Shown: positions 19,864 to 28,982, counted from the first letter of the stretch. The stretch is DNA of 64,000 nt from Candidatus Dojkabacteria bacterium (GCA_023229785.1 JALNYV010000001.1:186001-250000); one strand, 5' to 3'. Program-made: numbers and translations. Notes: a model not told the origin generated them from the letters alone.

Positions 19864-19922
19864 GTGTTCCTATTTAAAATATTTAAATAAATACTAACAC
19901 TAAAGAAATAGCCTGTAAATTT

Positions 19923-20597
19923 TTAGCGAAGTTTTTTTTCGAAAACACCTTTTATTTCTTTTCTGTATTCAAATAGTAGCAACAATGTGCTCAACCAAAC
20001 AGTTCCAATGAGTAAGCTCGCTATGACATCACTTGGCCAATGTACCCCTAAATATATTCTCGAAAACCCAACAGAGAGAATTATAATTGCTCCAGATATT
20101 ACCGAGATATATTTTAGAACTTTCGATTTCAAAATCATTAATAAATACAAGATGAGAAAACCGTAAAACGTTATAGCTATTAACGTATGCCCACTTGGGA
20201 AGCTAAAAGAATCTGCAGTAATTAGTGCACTTGTCGTTTCTGGTCTTGGCCTTGCAAAAAGTATCTTCACACCTTGAACAAACAGAAAATTTATCGAAAC
20301 TGTTATTATGAGCGGAATAATATATTTACTTTTTTTAATTATGATTAATACTATAAAAAAGATAATAAACAGTATTGCTATAGTACCCAACCCAGCAAGA
20401 GAGGTAATGAATTTCATAACACTTGTGATAAATGGTGTGCGAAGAGTATATACCCAATTTGAAACTATCTGATCAATGTTAATTATTGATTCTTTTTCCC
20501 AAACTTCTGCAGATAGTTTTAGAAACAAAAACAAACCAACAACAATAGTTGAAATTAATATGATACTTTTTAGTTTTATCTGTCTTAAATTAAACAT
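19923..20597 (-). CDS. PAP2-family membrane phosphatase
   Basis: Integral membrane acid phosphatase of the type 2 phosphatidic acid phosphatase family. It acts on lipid phosphates such as undecaprenyl pyrophosphate or phosphatidate. The three signature motifs are present: KILFARPRP (111-119), PSGHT (His137) and SRIYLGVHWPSD (Arg180, His186, Asp190). Six hydrophobic segments flank them. The 224 residues are normal for the family. Substrate cannot be told from sequence. Recycling of the lipid carrier for cell-wall synthesis is a reasonable guess, since the window also encodes a D,D-carboxypeptidase. Confidence 0.9.
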   Translation of the reverse strand: MFNLRQIKLKSIILISTIVVGLFLFLKLSAEVWEKESIINIDQIVSNWVYTLRTPFITSVMKFITSLAGLGTIAILFIIFFIVLIIIKKSKYIIPLIITVSINFLFVQGVKILFARPRPETTSALITADSFSFPSGHTLIAITFYGFLILYLLMILKSKVLKYISVISGAIIILSVGFSRIYLGVHWPSDVIASLLIGTVWLSTLLLLFEYRKEIKGVFEKKLR

Positions 20598-20622
20598 ATG
20601 TAAAACTTAAAAGTAAAACTCT

Positions 20623-20692
20623 TGCTGGACCTGGACTCGAACCAAGATTAACTGCTCCAGAGGCAGTCGTCCTACCATTAGACGATCCAGCA
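20623..20692 (-). tRNA. tRNA-Gln (anticodon CTG)
   Basis: Acceptor TGCTGGA pairs with TCCAGCA. D arm GTC-loop-GAC, anticodon stem ACTGC/GCAGT with loop CTCTGGA (anticodon CTG), and T arm CTTGG/CCAGG with TTCGAGT loop. No CCA is encoded. Confidence 0.93.
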
Positions 20693-20773
20693 TTAACTTT
20701 TATTATTATATCAAATATTTGACTGTACATATTATATACATTATTCTTAAATACTTAATTAAACATATTTTAC

Positions 20774-21406
20774 ATGAGCAAAACATTAATAATTATTTTG
20801 TCAGTTGTTTGTACATTATTAGTTGGGACCTCAATATATTTGGGATATAGGGTATTAACTGAGAAAAAAGTTGCAGATAAAACAACTGATACTACAACGG
20901 AAACTACTACCGACACTACCGATACAACTGCTCCTGAAGTTGTTGCGGATACTCCTACTCTTCCTGATGGGTGGATATACAGAGAAAGTACATTGTATAA
21001 ATATAAAGTTGGAGAACCAAGTAGCTGGTATTACAGATTTTTTGATAGTACAAAATATGTTGGTTTAGATACCGCAGCTATTCCTGAGGCAACCGAATAC
21101 GGAGGGAAGATAACCTTCGGAATAGTAGATGCTACATTTCTAACAAGCCTAGATGAGTTGAAAGCAAATCTTGTATCTCCAGTAACAACTGATATGACTA
21201 TTAATGGAAATAGTTGGACACAAATATCTGGTGTTGTAGTTGCTGATTCCGCATTCTTTGCTGGATATAAACAAGTAACAACATATATTACTTACGAAAG
21301 TAAAACATTTGTATGTACACTACTTCTACCAAATTCAAGCTACTCAACTTATGCTGATATATATAGTAAAGTGTTAGAGAGTGCAGTACTGGATACAAGT
21401 AAATAA
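20774..21406 (+). CDS. Hypothetical protein with N-terminal anchor and Thr/Asp linker
   Basis: 210 residues. One hydrophobic anchor (about 4-26) is followed by a low-complexity Thr/Asp/Glu linker (about 36-58, repeats of DTT and ETT) and a globular extracytoplasmic domain of about 145 residues. That domain starts after LPDGWIYRES. It has no motif I can assign. No lipobox cysteine is seen in a proper context, so it is likely a bitopic membrane protein rather than a lipoprotein. Confidence 0.72.
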   Translation: MSKTLIIILSVVCTLLVGTSIYLGYRVLTEKKVADKTTDTTTETTTDTTDTTAPEVVADTPTLPDGWIYRESTLYKYKVGEPSSWYYRFFDSTKYVGLDTAAIPEATEYGGKITFGIVDATFLTSLDELKANLVSPVTTDMTINGNSWTQISGVVVADSAFFAGYKQVTTYITYESKTFVCTLLLPNSSYSTYADIYSKVLESAVLDTSK

Positions 21407-21430
21407 CAAAATTCAAAGGATTCTTCCCAT

Positions 21431-21769
21431 TTAATGTATTGGGGACATTAGTACTCCTTGAATGTCTAAAATCTTATCCGTATGTCTTTCAAGTTTATTA
21501 TTTATTTTCAGAAGCTCTTTATCCATCTTGTCAAATCTTAAATCCATCTTATCAAGTCTCGATTCAATCTTATCAAGTCTCGAATCTATCTTATCAAATC
21601 TCAAATCCATCATTCTACCAAAGGATTCTAATTTAGAGTTCATCATCTCATTAACTTGACTAACAAGCTCTAACCTAAAAGATTCCAACTTGGAATCAAT
21701 CTTCTTTTCAAAAGCTTCAAACCTTACATCAAGCAAGTCACTAATTTGTTTTAGAGTTATATTCTCCAT
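21431..21769 (-). CDS. Coiled-coil protein, paralogue of the gene at 34817
   Basis: 112 residues, predicted almost entirely helical. It starts MENITLKQISDLLD and continues with heptad-like repeats of the form RLDKIES / RFDKMDK, ending LDIQGVLMSPIH. The gene at 34817-35224 begins MENITLQQISDLID and ends MHIQGALIQSMS, so these are paralogues that differ in the number of central repeats. Their upstream regions also match (see the promoter entries). Function unknown; a self-associating cytoplasmic coiled coil is likely. Confidence 0.75.
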   Translation of the reverse strand: MENITLKQISDLLDVRFEAFEKKIDSKLESFRLELVSQVNEMMNSKLESFGRMMDLRFDKIDSRLDKIESRLDKMDLRFDKMDKELLKINNKLERHTDKILDIQGVLMSPIH

Positions 21770-21775
21770 AGATAT

Positions 21776-21805
21776 ATAATATAAACTCAGTGCATAGATT
21801 GTAAA
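21776..21805 (-). promoter_or_regulatory. Promoter of the 21431 coiled-coil gene (leaderless)
   Basis: Minus-strand TTTACA (plus 21800-21805) and TATTAT (plus 21776-21781) are separated by 18 bp. The -10 ends 6 nt before the ATG at 21769. The same two boxes with the same 18-bp spacing and the same distance to ATG occur at the paralogue, and a further ATGTCAGTAC element lies upstream of both. Confidence 0.7.
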
Positions 21806-21842
21806 CTAATATTATGAAATGGTACTGACATGAGGGAAGTTT

Positions 21843-21884
21843 ATTTTAATTTAAAAAAGATAAATATCTATTTTAAATTAAAAT
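21843..21884. terminator. AT-only perfect inverted repeat after gltX
   Basis: A 14-bp perfect inverted repeat (21843-21856 with 21871-21884) consists only of A and T, with a 14-nt loop that itself holds GATA/TATC. It sits 7 bp past the gltX stop. It could act as a weak bidirectional terminator or a protein binding site. Confidence 0.5.
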
Positions 21885-21890
21885 GGAGGG

Positions 21891-23450
21891 CTAGTTATTT
21901 TTTAACCAAGTTATTCCATCTTCTATACTCTTTTTTACTCTTTTCCACCCTAATATTTGGAAACTTTCAATGAGTGGAGGACTTTGAAGTCTTCCAGTTG
22001 TCGCTGATCTTATTGCTAAAAACACATCACCCGCTTTCCATCCTATTTCTTCTGCAAATCCTCTAACAACCTTTTCCCATATCTCATGTTCAAACTTATC
22101 ATCTTTAAATATTTCTTCTAGCCTTGGTAATATTTTCTCTAACACATCGGATAATTCCTTCTTGCTGTGATTTTTTGTATTCCAATCACTTTCTTCCCAG
22201 GTCAAATCTTCATCATAAAAGAAATCAAGTGCATCTGGTATTTCTGAAAGAATGTTTACTCTTTCTTGCTCCAAAGATAAGGCTTTTTTGAAATACTCTC
22301 TATCTTTCTCCCAAAGCGGAAGATATTTTGAAACCTTTTCCTTTAAATCTTTTTCCCACTCCTGTGGTTTATCAAATTTATCAGTTAGAAATGGTTTTAA
22401 CACATAGTCTCTTGCCCAAGCAATAATAATATTTGCAAGTTCATCTATTGTTTTATTTCTAATATGCTTTGAATTAATATAGTCAAATTTCTTTTGGTCA
22501 TACCTCGCTCCTGTTTTATGACATCTTTTAAAGTCAAATAGCTGGATTAACTCTTCAGCTGAATAAATTTCATCATGATGAGCTTCATTCTCTGTAGGTG
22601 CCCAACCACAAAGCATAGTGTAGTTAAGTACTGCGTCTTTCAAATACCCCTTTCGCAGATACGATATCGCAGGAATTGCTCCGTTTCTTTTACTAAGTTT
22701 TCCTTTTCCATCTGGATTCAAAATAACAGGAACATGCACAAATTCTGGCATCTCCCATTCAAAATACTCGTAGAGCTTTACATGTTTTGGGAAACTTGGA
22801 AACCACTCCGTTCCTCTAACAGCAGTTGATATTTTCATCAGATGGTCATCGACAACAACTGCTAAATGATATGTCGGCATACCATCTGCCTTAAGTATTA
22901 CTTGGTCTTCTACATCACTGTTTTGAAACTTAACCTCACCAAAAATTAGATCATGACAAATAGTTTCTCCTTCTGTTGGAAACTTCATTCTAATTACTGG
23001 TTTCTCTCCTTTTTCTATCCTTTTTTCAACATCTTCCTTTGCTAGATTCCTACAAGCCCTATCGTACATTGGCCTTTGTTTACTTGCTTTCTGTTCTTCT
23101 CGAAGCTTAGCTAGTCTTTCCTGTGAACAAAAACAGTAATACGCATCTCCTTTTTCTATCAGCTCCTTTGCATATTTACCATAAATCTCTTTTCGTTCTG
23201 TTTGAACGTATGGTCCAAACGGACCACCTTTGTAGGGATCTTCGTCTGCTACTATTCCAAAGGCCTCATAGGCTTCAATTAAAGCCTCAGCTCCCCCTGG
23301 AACTGTTCGTTTTTCATCAGTATCCTCAATTCTGAAGATAAATCTTCCTTTGTTCTTCTTTGCATACGCATAACTCATGAAATATGTTCTTACGTTTCCA
23401 AGCTGAGCTCTTCCTGTTGGGCTTGGCGCAGCCCTAAGTCTTACGTCCAT
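21891..23450 (-). CDS. gltX: Glutamyl-tRNA synthetase with altered HIGH motif
   Basis: Charges tRNA-Glu (and possibly tRNA-Gln) with glutamate. The Rossmann fold start PSPTG is at 9-13, RIEDTD at 40-45, and the KMSKS-type loop KLSKR at 251-255. Length (519) is typical. The HIGH motif, normally LHxGG after PSPTGx, reads AQLGN here, so the first His is Gln (residue 16). A tRNA-Gln(CTG) gene lies nearby, but no glnS or gatCAB is seen in this window. The protein could therefore be discriminating or non-discriminating. Confidence 0.93.
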   Translation of the reverse strand: MDVRLRAAPSPTGRAQLGNVRTYFMSYAYAKKNKGRFIFRIEDTDEKRTVPGGAEALIEAYEAFGIVADEDPYKGGPFGPYVQTERKEIYGKYAKELIEKGDAYYCFCSQERLAKLREEQKASKQRPMYDRACRNLAKEDVEKRIEKGEKPVIRMKFPTEGETICHDLIFGEVKFQNSDVEDQVILKADGMPTYHLAVVVDDHLMKISTAVRGTEWFPSFPKHVKLYEYFEWEMPEFVHVPVILNPDGKGKLSKRNGAIPAISYLRKGYLKDAVLNYTMLCGWAPTENEAHHDEIYSAEELIQLFDFKRCHKTGARYDQKKFDYINSKHIRNKTIDELANIIIAWARDYVLKPFLTDKFDKPQEWEKDLKEKVSKYLPLWEKDREYFKKALSLEQERVNILSEIPDALDFFYDEDLTWEESDWNTKNHSKKELSDVLEKILPRLEEIFKDDKFEHEIWEKVVRGFAEEIGWKAGDVFLAIRSATTGRLQSPPLIESFQILGWKRVKKSIEDGITWLKNN

Positions 23451-23493
23451 AATTATATTTGTATCAAAAAAAATATATTGCTATTATTATAGC

Positions 23494-24807
23494 ATGACAT
23501 TAACAGAGGCATCACACTGGACAAAAAGATTTGGAGTAATATTTGGAGTTTTCATTGTCTTATTTATCATTGCTACCCTTATTGTTGTAAGTATCAATAA
23601 AGCAAAAACTATTGATGACTATCTTAAACCAGACTTTGCATGCACAGATACAAGTACAGAGTTTCTTAAAAGTAGATTAACTATCCCTTCACTCACTTTA
23701 GCAACAGGAAGTGATGATGTTTTTGAGCTTGAGACTGAAACTGGAAAAGTTGATGCCCTTCCAAGAGTTGCAAACGTTCATAAGTTCAATATTCCTGGGC
23801 AATCATTAAATGCACAAGGAGAAGCAAAGATAATTGCAGATAAGTTAGGTTTTAACCCTGACCTTATGCAAAGGATTGGAAGCACCTCATATGTTTGGAC
23901 AAAGACTAAAACTTATCAAACATTAACTGTTTCTGCACGAACTTTAAACTTTGATATGAAGACAGATTTTACTAAGGTTGGCTCCATAGACTCATCTCTT
24001 TCACTTCCTTCTGAAGCAGAAGCAATTTCCATTGCAACTAACTATTTAAAAGGAAAGGGGCTTCTTTTCGAAGACTACTTTAAAGCAACTCCTGAGGCTG
24101 TAAATATTAATATCACTCCGAGTGGCACATTTACACAAGCTAAATCAAGAAGTGATTCAGAATTAATTCGTGTTGATTTTTATAGGGAGAAACCATTAAT
24201 TTCAATAAGAAGCGATTATACTGATGCTAAAAAGATTAAAGATACATTAGAAAAAAAGCTATTTCAAAGTACAACAGATTCAATTGTTACAGACAGTGGA
24301 AGAATAGACATATATAACTTTGACACAATAGTTGCTTATCAAAATCCTAATGTCCCTAACATCTCTGTTTATGTAGGTCCTAAAAACGCAAAAATAACTG
24401 ATACGGATATGAACAAAAATGTATATGGTGTTCACTTCATATATTGGCCAGTTGATTCTCAGCCTTGTGGGACATACTCATTAATATCTCCGCAAACAGC
24501 TATTGATATTGTTCAGAAAGGTGAAGGAAGTCTTGCATACCTAAATGAAAAGAATGGCGATGATGTTATTGCATATTCTCAAAGAAAAGTTACAAAGTTT
24601 ACTATATTTACAATTACTCTGGGTTACTTTGAGTCACAAGAAGAGAGTAGTTTCATGCAACCGATATATATCATTTCAGGAGAAGCAACTCTGAGCACTG
24701 GAGTTGTTGGAATATTCCATTACTATGTTCCTGCAATTGATTACAGTTTAGTTAAAAATAAAATTGTAACCACAACACCTACACCTTCATCAACTTCATT
24801 ATTTTAA
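23494..24807 (+). CDS. Hypothetical membrane-anchored extracytoplasmic protein
   Basis: 437 residues with one membrane segment (about 14-36) and a large outer domain, ending in a Thr/Pro/Ser tail (TTTPTPSSTS). Within the outer domain two regions around 95-130 and 170-200 have the look of repeated PepSY-like or cystatin-like alpha/beta units (AEAISIATNYLKGKG), but the match is weak. TATTAT boxes at 23482-23490 lie 3-6 nt before the ATG, so the transcript may be leaderless. The next gene starts 15 bp downstream and is probably co-transcribed. Confidence 0.72.
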   Translation: MTLTEASHWTKRFGVIFGVFIVLFIIATLIVVSINKAKTIDDYLKPDFACTDTSTEFLKSRLTIPSLTLATGSDDVFELETETGKVDALPRVANVHKFNIPGQSLNAQGEAKIIADKLGFNPDLMQRIGSTSYVWTKTKTYQTLTVSARTLNFDMKTDFTKVGSIDSSLSLPSEAEAISIATNYLKGKGLLFEDYFKATPEAVNINITPSGTFTQAKSRSDSELIRVDFYREKPLISIRSDYTDAKKIKDTLEKKLFQSTTDSIVTDSGRIDIYNFDTIVAYQNPNVPNISVYVGPKNAKITDTDMNKNVYGVHFIYWPVDSQPCGTYSLISPQTAIDIVQKGEGSLAYLNEKNGDDVIAYSQRKVTKFTIFTITLGYFESQEESSFMQPIYIISGEATLSTGVVGIFHYYVPAIDYSLVKNKIVTTTPTPSSTSLF

Positions 24808-24822
24808 TTTAATAATATAATT

Positions 24823-25290
24823 ATGGATTTACAGAAATTAAAAGAATTTATATTTAAAGCATCTAAGGCTACATATGCCAGTGGAAGTGAAAATATAAAG
24901 ATAATTGAATCAGATAAATCAACAACTTTGAAATATTCAGAAGGAGAATATTCTTACCACGACAACTATTTTGGAGGAGAACCTTATGGCGGAAGAGAAG
25001 TTGTGTTTATCAATGGTAATCCAGTCTTTATGATGACTTATTATGGAAAAGTAGTTGAATCTATTACAGATTTGAAAACAACATACGGATTTCTTCAAGA
25101 GAGTTTGAGACAAAACACAATCGAATCACCACTTCGCGGACCAAAGGAATACATAAAAGGAGATATGAAATATACATTCGAATTAAAGGGTGATATAAAA
25201 GAGTTTATCGGTTTTGAAAAAATATTTTTAAATAACGAGGAAATTTACACAGCTACATTTACGGGAGGTCTAGTAGATCAGAGGAAATAG
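24823..25290 (+). CDS. DUF5680-like small protein
   Basis: 155 residues, no membrane segment. It opens with LKEFIFKASKATYASG and contains YHDNYFGGEPYGGREVV (about 46-62) and a YYGKV strand. This matches the pattern of DUF5680, a domain of unknown function often attached to transcription factors or found alone. A basic region that would bind DNA is not evident. Its stop at 25290 touches the stop of the convergent carboxypeptidase gene at 25291. Confidence 0.7.
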   Translation: MDLQKLKEFIFKASKATYASGSENIKIIESDKSTTLKYSEGEYSYHDNYFGGEPYGGREVVFINGNPVFMMTYYGKVVESITDLKTTYGFLQESLRQNTIESPLRGPKEYIKGDMKYTFELKGDIKEFIGFEKIFLNNEEIYTATFTGGLVDQRK

Positions 25291-26208
25291 TTATTTAAAT
25301 CCTTTCTCAATAAGGTTATACAATTGATTTGACTCCCCAAACCTATCAGAAGAATTTAGTATTACAATTATTAACTTATCTGTTTTTGAAATATCGAAAT
25401 ATGAAATTAAACATTGACCTGATTTGTACGTAAATCCTGTTTTAAGCCCTTTTACATTCTTATTTGAATATAATAGTTGATTAGTTGTATATACAGTAAC
25501 GTTTCTTGGATTTAATCCTTTAATTTTAACAGTTGCAGATTTCATTTCTGTTATATCTGTGATTACCTTTGTTTGAATTGCAGTGTTGGCTAGTATTGCT
25601 AAATCTTTTGCTGTTGAATAGTTATCGGGATCTATAAAGCCAGTTGGATTTGAAAAATGCGTACTTGTCATTCCAAGTACCTTGGCTTTTTCATTCATTT
25701 CAGAAATAAATTCCTTTTTTCCAATTGGAGAAAAAACTGCTAGTGCATTACCACTGTCGTTATTTGAAGTAATCAATGCTGACTTTAAAATCTCAGAAAA
25801 TTTAATGCTGTCCCCTATTTTTAAGCCCAGCGGTTTATCCATTACCTCAATTAGTTTTGTGATGGTTATAGTATCAGTTAAAGACAAATAATCTAAGGAA
25901 ACAAGTACTGTCATTAGTTTAGTAATACTAGCAATTGGAAGCCTTTTATTTTCATTCCTAGAGAAATATACTTGCCCATTTACTGGACTAAATGCATATA
26001 CTGCCTTTCCATTTATCAAATTCCAATTTATATCTGAGAATTCTTGTTTTACTTTTACCGGGGTCTCTAAACTAACCACTGGAGGAGCACTGACCACCAA
26101 ATACTCAATATAGTCAGAAGTTTTTAGAAGTGGTCTGTTTGTTAGGAATATAAAAACCCACCCAACTATTCCAATTAAATACAGGATGAGCAGTATTTTC
26201 CTTTTCAT
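25291..26208 (-). CDS. D-alanyl-D-alanine carboxypeptidase (S11 family)
   Basis: Trims the terminal D-alanine from peptidoglycan pentapeptides outside the membrane. Active-site motifs are in the expected order: SITK (Ser94, Lys97), SNN (148-150) and KTG near residue 256. An N-terminal hydrophobic segment (4-23) serves as signal or anchor. The usual C-terminal amphipathic anchor of DacA is lacking, as the 305 residues end soon after the catalytic domain. It starts 3 nt after the aspS stop, so the two form one operon. This indicates a peptidoglycan cell wall. Confidence 0.92.
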   Translation of the reverse strand: MKRKILLILYLIGIVGWVFIFLTNRPLLKTSDYIEYLVVSAPPVVSLETPVKVKQEFSDINWNLINGKAVYAFSPVNGQVYFSRNENKRLPIASITKLMTVLVSLDYLSLTDTITITKLIEVMDKPLGLKIGDSIKFSEILKSALITSNNDSGNALAVFSPIGKKEFISEMNEKAKVLGMTSTHFSNPTGFIDPDNYSTAKDLAILANTAIQTKVITDITEMKSATVKIKGLNPRNVTVYTTNQLLYSNKNVKGLKTGFTYKSGQCLISYFDISKTDKLIIVILNSSDRFGESNQLYNLIEKGFK

Positions 26209-26211
26209 ATT

Positions 26212-28086
26212 CTATGATACAAAGTCAGAAGTGCTAGATATCTTGTTTGGCTGAGCATATTTAATTAAGTCTTTTGTTGCAATCACCATTGATCTGTCTT
26301 TTCTACCACAATTAAATGCACTTATAGTTTTAGAAAACATTGATTTATCAAAATACGTTTCGATATGAAGTATTCTTCCAAATGGAGGCACTCCTCCCAT
26401 TTGAATTCCTGTATATTTTTCAATATCTGCTTTTGGTGCTACTTCATACTTTTCACCTAGAATTTTTGAGACTTTTTCTAAACTAAGTTGAACGTCAGCT
26501 GGAATTACTATCATTGCATACTTATTCATATACTCTGTTGATTTAACAATCATTGCCTTAGCACCATCACTTAGCTTTGTCCCTCTAACTTTAGCAGCTT
26601 GTTCACTCGTTCTAACTTCTTCATGTTCCAAGAATTTATACTCCACTTTATTTTCATCAAGAAGTTTTCTGATTTCATATATTGTTTCATCACCTTTGTC
26701 TGTTAATGCGATATGAAGGTCTTCAAGTGTTTGAGCAGAAACCTCACTGGGAGCCTCACTTATTGCAGTCTTTCCACTCGCTGTCATTGGGAATGGAACA
26801 ACCTCTTTAAGAGAGACCTCATTTGCAAGTAGCATGACCAGTCTTTCAATTCCAAACGCAACTCCACCATGAGGAGGAGCACCAAATTCAAACGATGAAA
26901 GCATATGACCAATACTATCCTCAATTTCTTTCTCACTATATCCCATTATTTTGTATGTTGCTTTCAATAACTCAGGATCATTTGCTCTAATACCACCACT
27001 TCCTATTTCATATCCATTACATACAAGGTCGTATTGGTCAGCAACTATTTCCCCAACTTTTTCACCTTTTAAATGCATTTCTTTATGCTCTGGTATAGGG
27101 CTACTAAATGGGTTGTGTGTAAACACCCAACCACTCTTTGAATCTCCCTCTTCATACTTATCTTCTACCTTTTTAAAGAATGGGTACCTATTTACCCAAG
27201 CAAACGCCAATACTCCATCTTTTTTCTCTTTCTCACTTCTAATATCAAACTTATCACTTCCATATTTTTCCATTACTTCTGCATATGTAAGTACTGGAAA
27301 CTTTTCAGTTTGAAGTTTTCCTCCAACCTTTTTAATCGCTTCGACGAGAACATCTTGCATAGTATCTCTTACTTCTTCTTGTGTAACAAAGCTCATCTCA
27401 ATATCAAGTTGTGTAAACTCATATCCTCTATCTGCTCGTAGGTCCTCATCTCTAATACATCTAGCTAATTGAAAATATTTCTCAAGCCCTGCAACCATTA
27501 GTAATTGTTTATACTGTTGTGGGCTTTGAGGAAGAGCATAAAATTTCCCTGGATTATATCTACTTGGTACTATGAAGTCTCTTGCACCCTCTTTTGTCGC
27601 CTTACCAAGCATTGGTGTTTCAATTTCAGTAAACTCTCTTGCTATCATGGCTTGCCTAAGTGCGTGTGAAAATGCTGCTCTGAGTTTCATTACATTTCTA
27701 ACCCTATCTCTTCTCATATCCAAGAATCTATATTTAAGCCTGCTTTCTTCTGATATCTCGTAACCATTAGTATTTGTTGGAATTGGTAACTCTTTAGATT
27801 TAGCTAGTATTTTGAAACTCTCAACTTCTATCTCGACCTTTCCAGTTTCAATATTTTTGTTCTGTAATCTTTCTTCCCTTTCTTTAACCTTTCCTTCTAT
27901 TTCAATAACATACCCCTCAGCAATATCTTTAAACACTCCAACCCCTACACACTGCACTACTCCTGTAATATCTTTAAGCATCACAAATACAACCTTTCCA
28001 TGGTCACGAATTGTGTCCACCCAACCTTTTAATACTACCTTTTCACCTATTTTTTCTGTTGTATTTTTTGTATATGTTCTTTGCAT
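26212..28086 (-). CDS. aspS: Aspartyl-tRNA synthetase without GAD insert, fused to YbaK-type deacylase
   Basis: The 624 residues contain an OB-fold anticodon domain (1-105), a class II catalytic core (motif 2 RCIRDEDLRADRGYEFTQ around 210-227, motif 3 GVAFGIERL near 420) and, from about residue 465, a YbaK/ProX-like aminoacyl-tRNA deacylase domain (FLEHEEVRTSEQAA start, GGVPPFG motif). Bacterial AspRS normally carries a GAD domain of about 130 residues between the YGSDK segment and the FAWV segment; here these are almost adjacent. The fused editing domain could deacylate a mischarged tRNA. Expression is controlled by the T-box upstream. Confidence 0.93.
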   Translation of the reverse strand: MQRTYTKNTTEKIGEKVVLKGWVDTIRDHGKVVFVMLKDITGVVQCVGVGVFKDIAEGYVIEIEGKVKEREERLQNKNIETGKVEIEVESFKILAKSKELPIPTNTNGYEISEESRLKYRFLDMRRDRVRNVMKLRAAFSHALRQAMIAREFTEIETPMLGKATKEGARDFIVPSRYNPGKFYALPQSPQQYKQLLMVAGLEKYFQLARCIRDEDLRADRGYEFTQLDIEMSFVTQEEVRDTMQDVLVEAIKKVGGKLQTEKFPVLTYAEVMEKYGSDKFDIRSEKEKKDGVLAFAWVNRYPFFKKVEDKYEEGDSKSGWVFTHNPFSSPIPEHKEMHLKGEKVGEIVADQYDLVCNGYEIGSGGIRANDPELLKATYKIMGYSEKEIEDSIGHMLSSFEFGAPPHGGVAFGIERLVMLLANEVSLKEVVPFPMTASGKTAISEAPSEVSAQTLEDLHIALTDKGDETIYEIRKLLDENKVEYKFLEHEEVRTSEQAAKVRGTKLSDGAKAMIVKSTEYMNKYAMIVIPADVQLSLEKVSKILGEKYEVAPKADIEKYTGIQMGGVPPFGRILHIETYFDKSMFSKTISAFNCGRKDRSMVIATKDLIKYAQPNKISSTSDFVS

Positions 28087-28089
28087 AGT

Positions 28090-28300
28090 TTTAGTATATA
28101 TAATTTTAATAAAAAAATCCCCTAATGTAGGGGACGAAAGATTTTCCGTGGTACCACCCCAGTTATTAAATACTTTTTTATTAATATTTAATCACTTTGA
28201 GTATTTAATTGTATATTTAAATGTCACTTATATTTCCAAGCTTACACTATTCTTGGTCGCTTATTTAGAGCATTGTATATATTTCTCTATTATTAATCAA
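28090..28300 (-). promoter_or_regulatory. T-box riboswitch leader of aspS
   Basis: Minus-strand GGGGTGGTACCACGG (plus 28146-28160) is the T-box sequence. Its GGGG can pair with CCCC of the terminator's left arm to form the antiterminator. The leader runs back to about 28300, next to the upstream gene. A GAC triplet in an AAGTGACATT context (plus 28222-28226 region) is a candidate aspartate specifier, not proven by folding. Confidence 0.88.
28111..28135 (-). terminator. Rho-independent terminator of the aspS T-box
   Basis: Minus-strand GTCCCC-TACATTA-GGGGAT followed by a run of T (plus aaaaaaa at 28111-28117). It ends about 25 nt before the aspS ATG. Confidence 0.85.
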
Positions 28301-28301
28301 T

Positions 28302-28982
28302 CTATTGGTCTAATATTTGTTTTAAAACATCTTGTATATCAGAAATATTATTCCAGTAAAATGCTGAGCGTAATTTTTCTGCAATCTCACTTCTATGTAA
28401 ATCAATTCCCAATAGTTTCAAACCTAAATATATTATTGAATCAGAAATATATGTTGATTCATCATAGTCCCTTACACTTTCGAATAATCTAGGTGCTGGA
28501 TAACTATATTCTACTCTAAACCTAATTCTATTTATGAAATCTATAAATAATTGGGCTTCTCGACTGCTTACATAATCTTCATCTATTTCTTGGGCATCCT
28601 TAGTTGTTGTAATTCGCAATAACTTCCCCAAAACACTAAAGGCAGATGCTATCTGCATACTAGGCTGTTTTGTTAGTTCATATTTTTGACCGTAGATTAT
28701 TGCAGTAACAACAACCAAAAGAGTTGCATCGAATAGGGCTTGAGCTTCTTCATCTCCCATATCATTACATACATTTATAAATCTTGGGAATCTTTCATCA
28801 ATAGAGTTTTCTGTTTGCCTGAAAGTTTTCCAATAAAATGTTTTGGACATATTTAACGACAAAGGACTATCTGAAAGATCTGTATAATTTCTATCAAGTA
28901 ATTCTTTCACAAAAACCCCTGGTTCACCAGAAAATCGTTCGCTTTCTAAATTAAATTGGGGAGCTTGCCTTACTATTGTCAT
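28302..28982 (-). CDS. Hypothetical soluble helical protein
   Basis: 226 residues, predicted mostly helical, no signal peptide or membrane segment. A moderately hydrophobic helix lies around 85-100 (LFDATLLVVVTAIIYG). No catalytic motif is recognisable. It lies upstream of the aspS T-box on the same strand, with the leader starting right after its stop. Likely a real gene because it is the longest frame in the region and its codon use matches the neighbours. Confidence 0.65.
   Translation of the reverse strand: MTIVRQAPQFNLESERFSGEPGVFVKELLDRNYTDLSDSPLSLNMSKTFYWKTFRQTENSIDERFPRFINVCNDMGDEEAQALFDATLLVVVTAIIYGQKYELTKQPSMQIASAFSVLGKLLRITTTKDAQEIDEDYVSSREAQLFIDFINRIRFRVEYSYPAPRLFESVRDYDESTYISDSIIYLGLKLLGIDLHRSEIAEKLRSAFYWNNISDIQDVLKQILDQ

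Noticed and set aside
27812..28492. 226-residue plus-strand ORF across the aspS start
   Set aside because: It is antisense to aspS, the T-box leader and the end of the next gene, and is low-complexity Ser/Thr/Ile.
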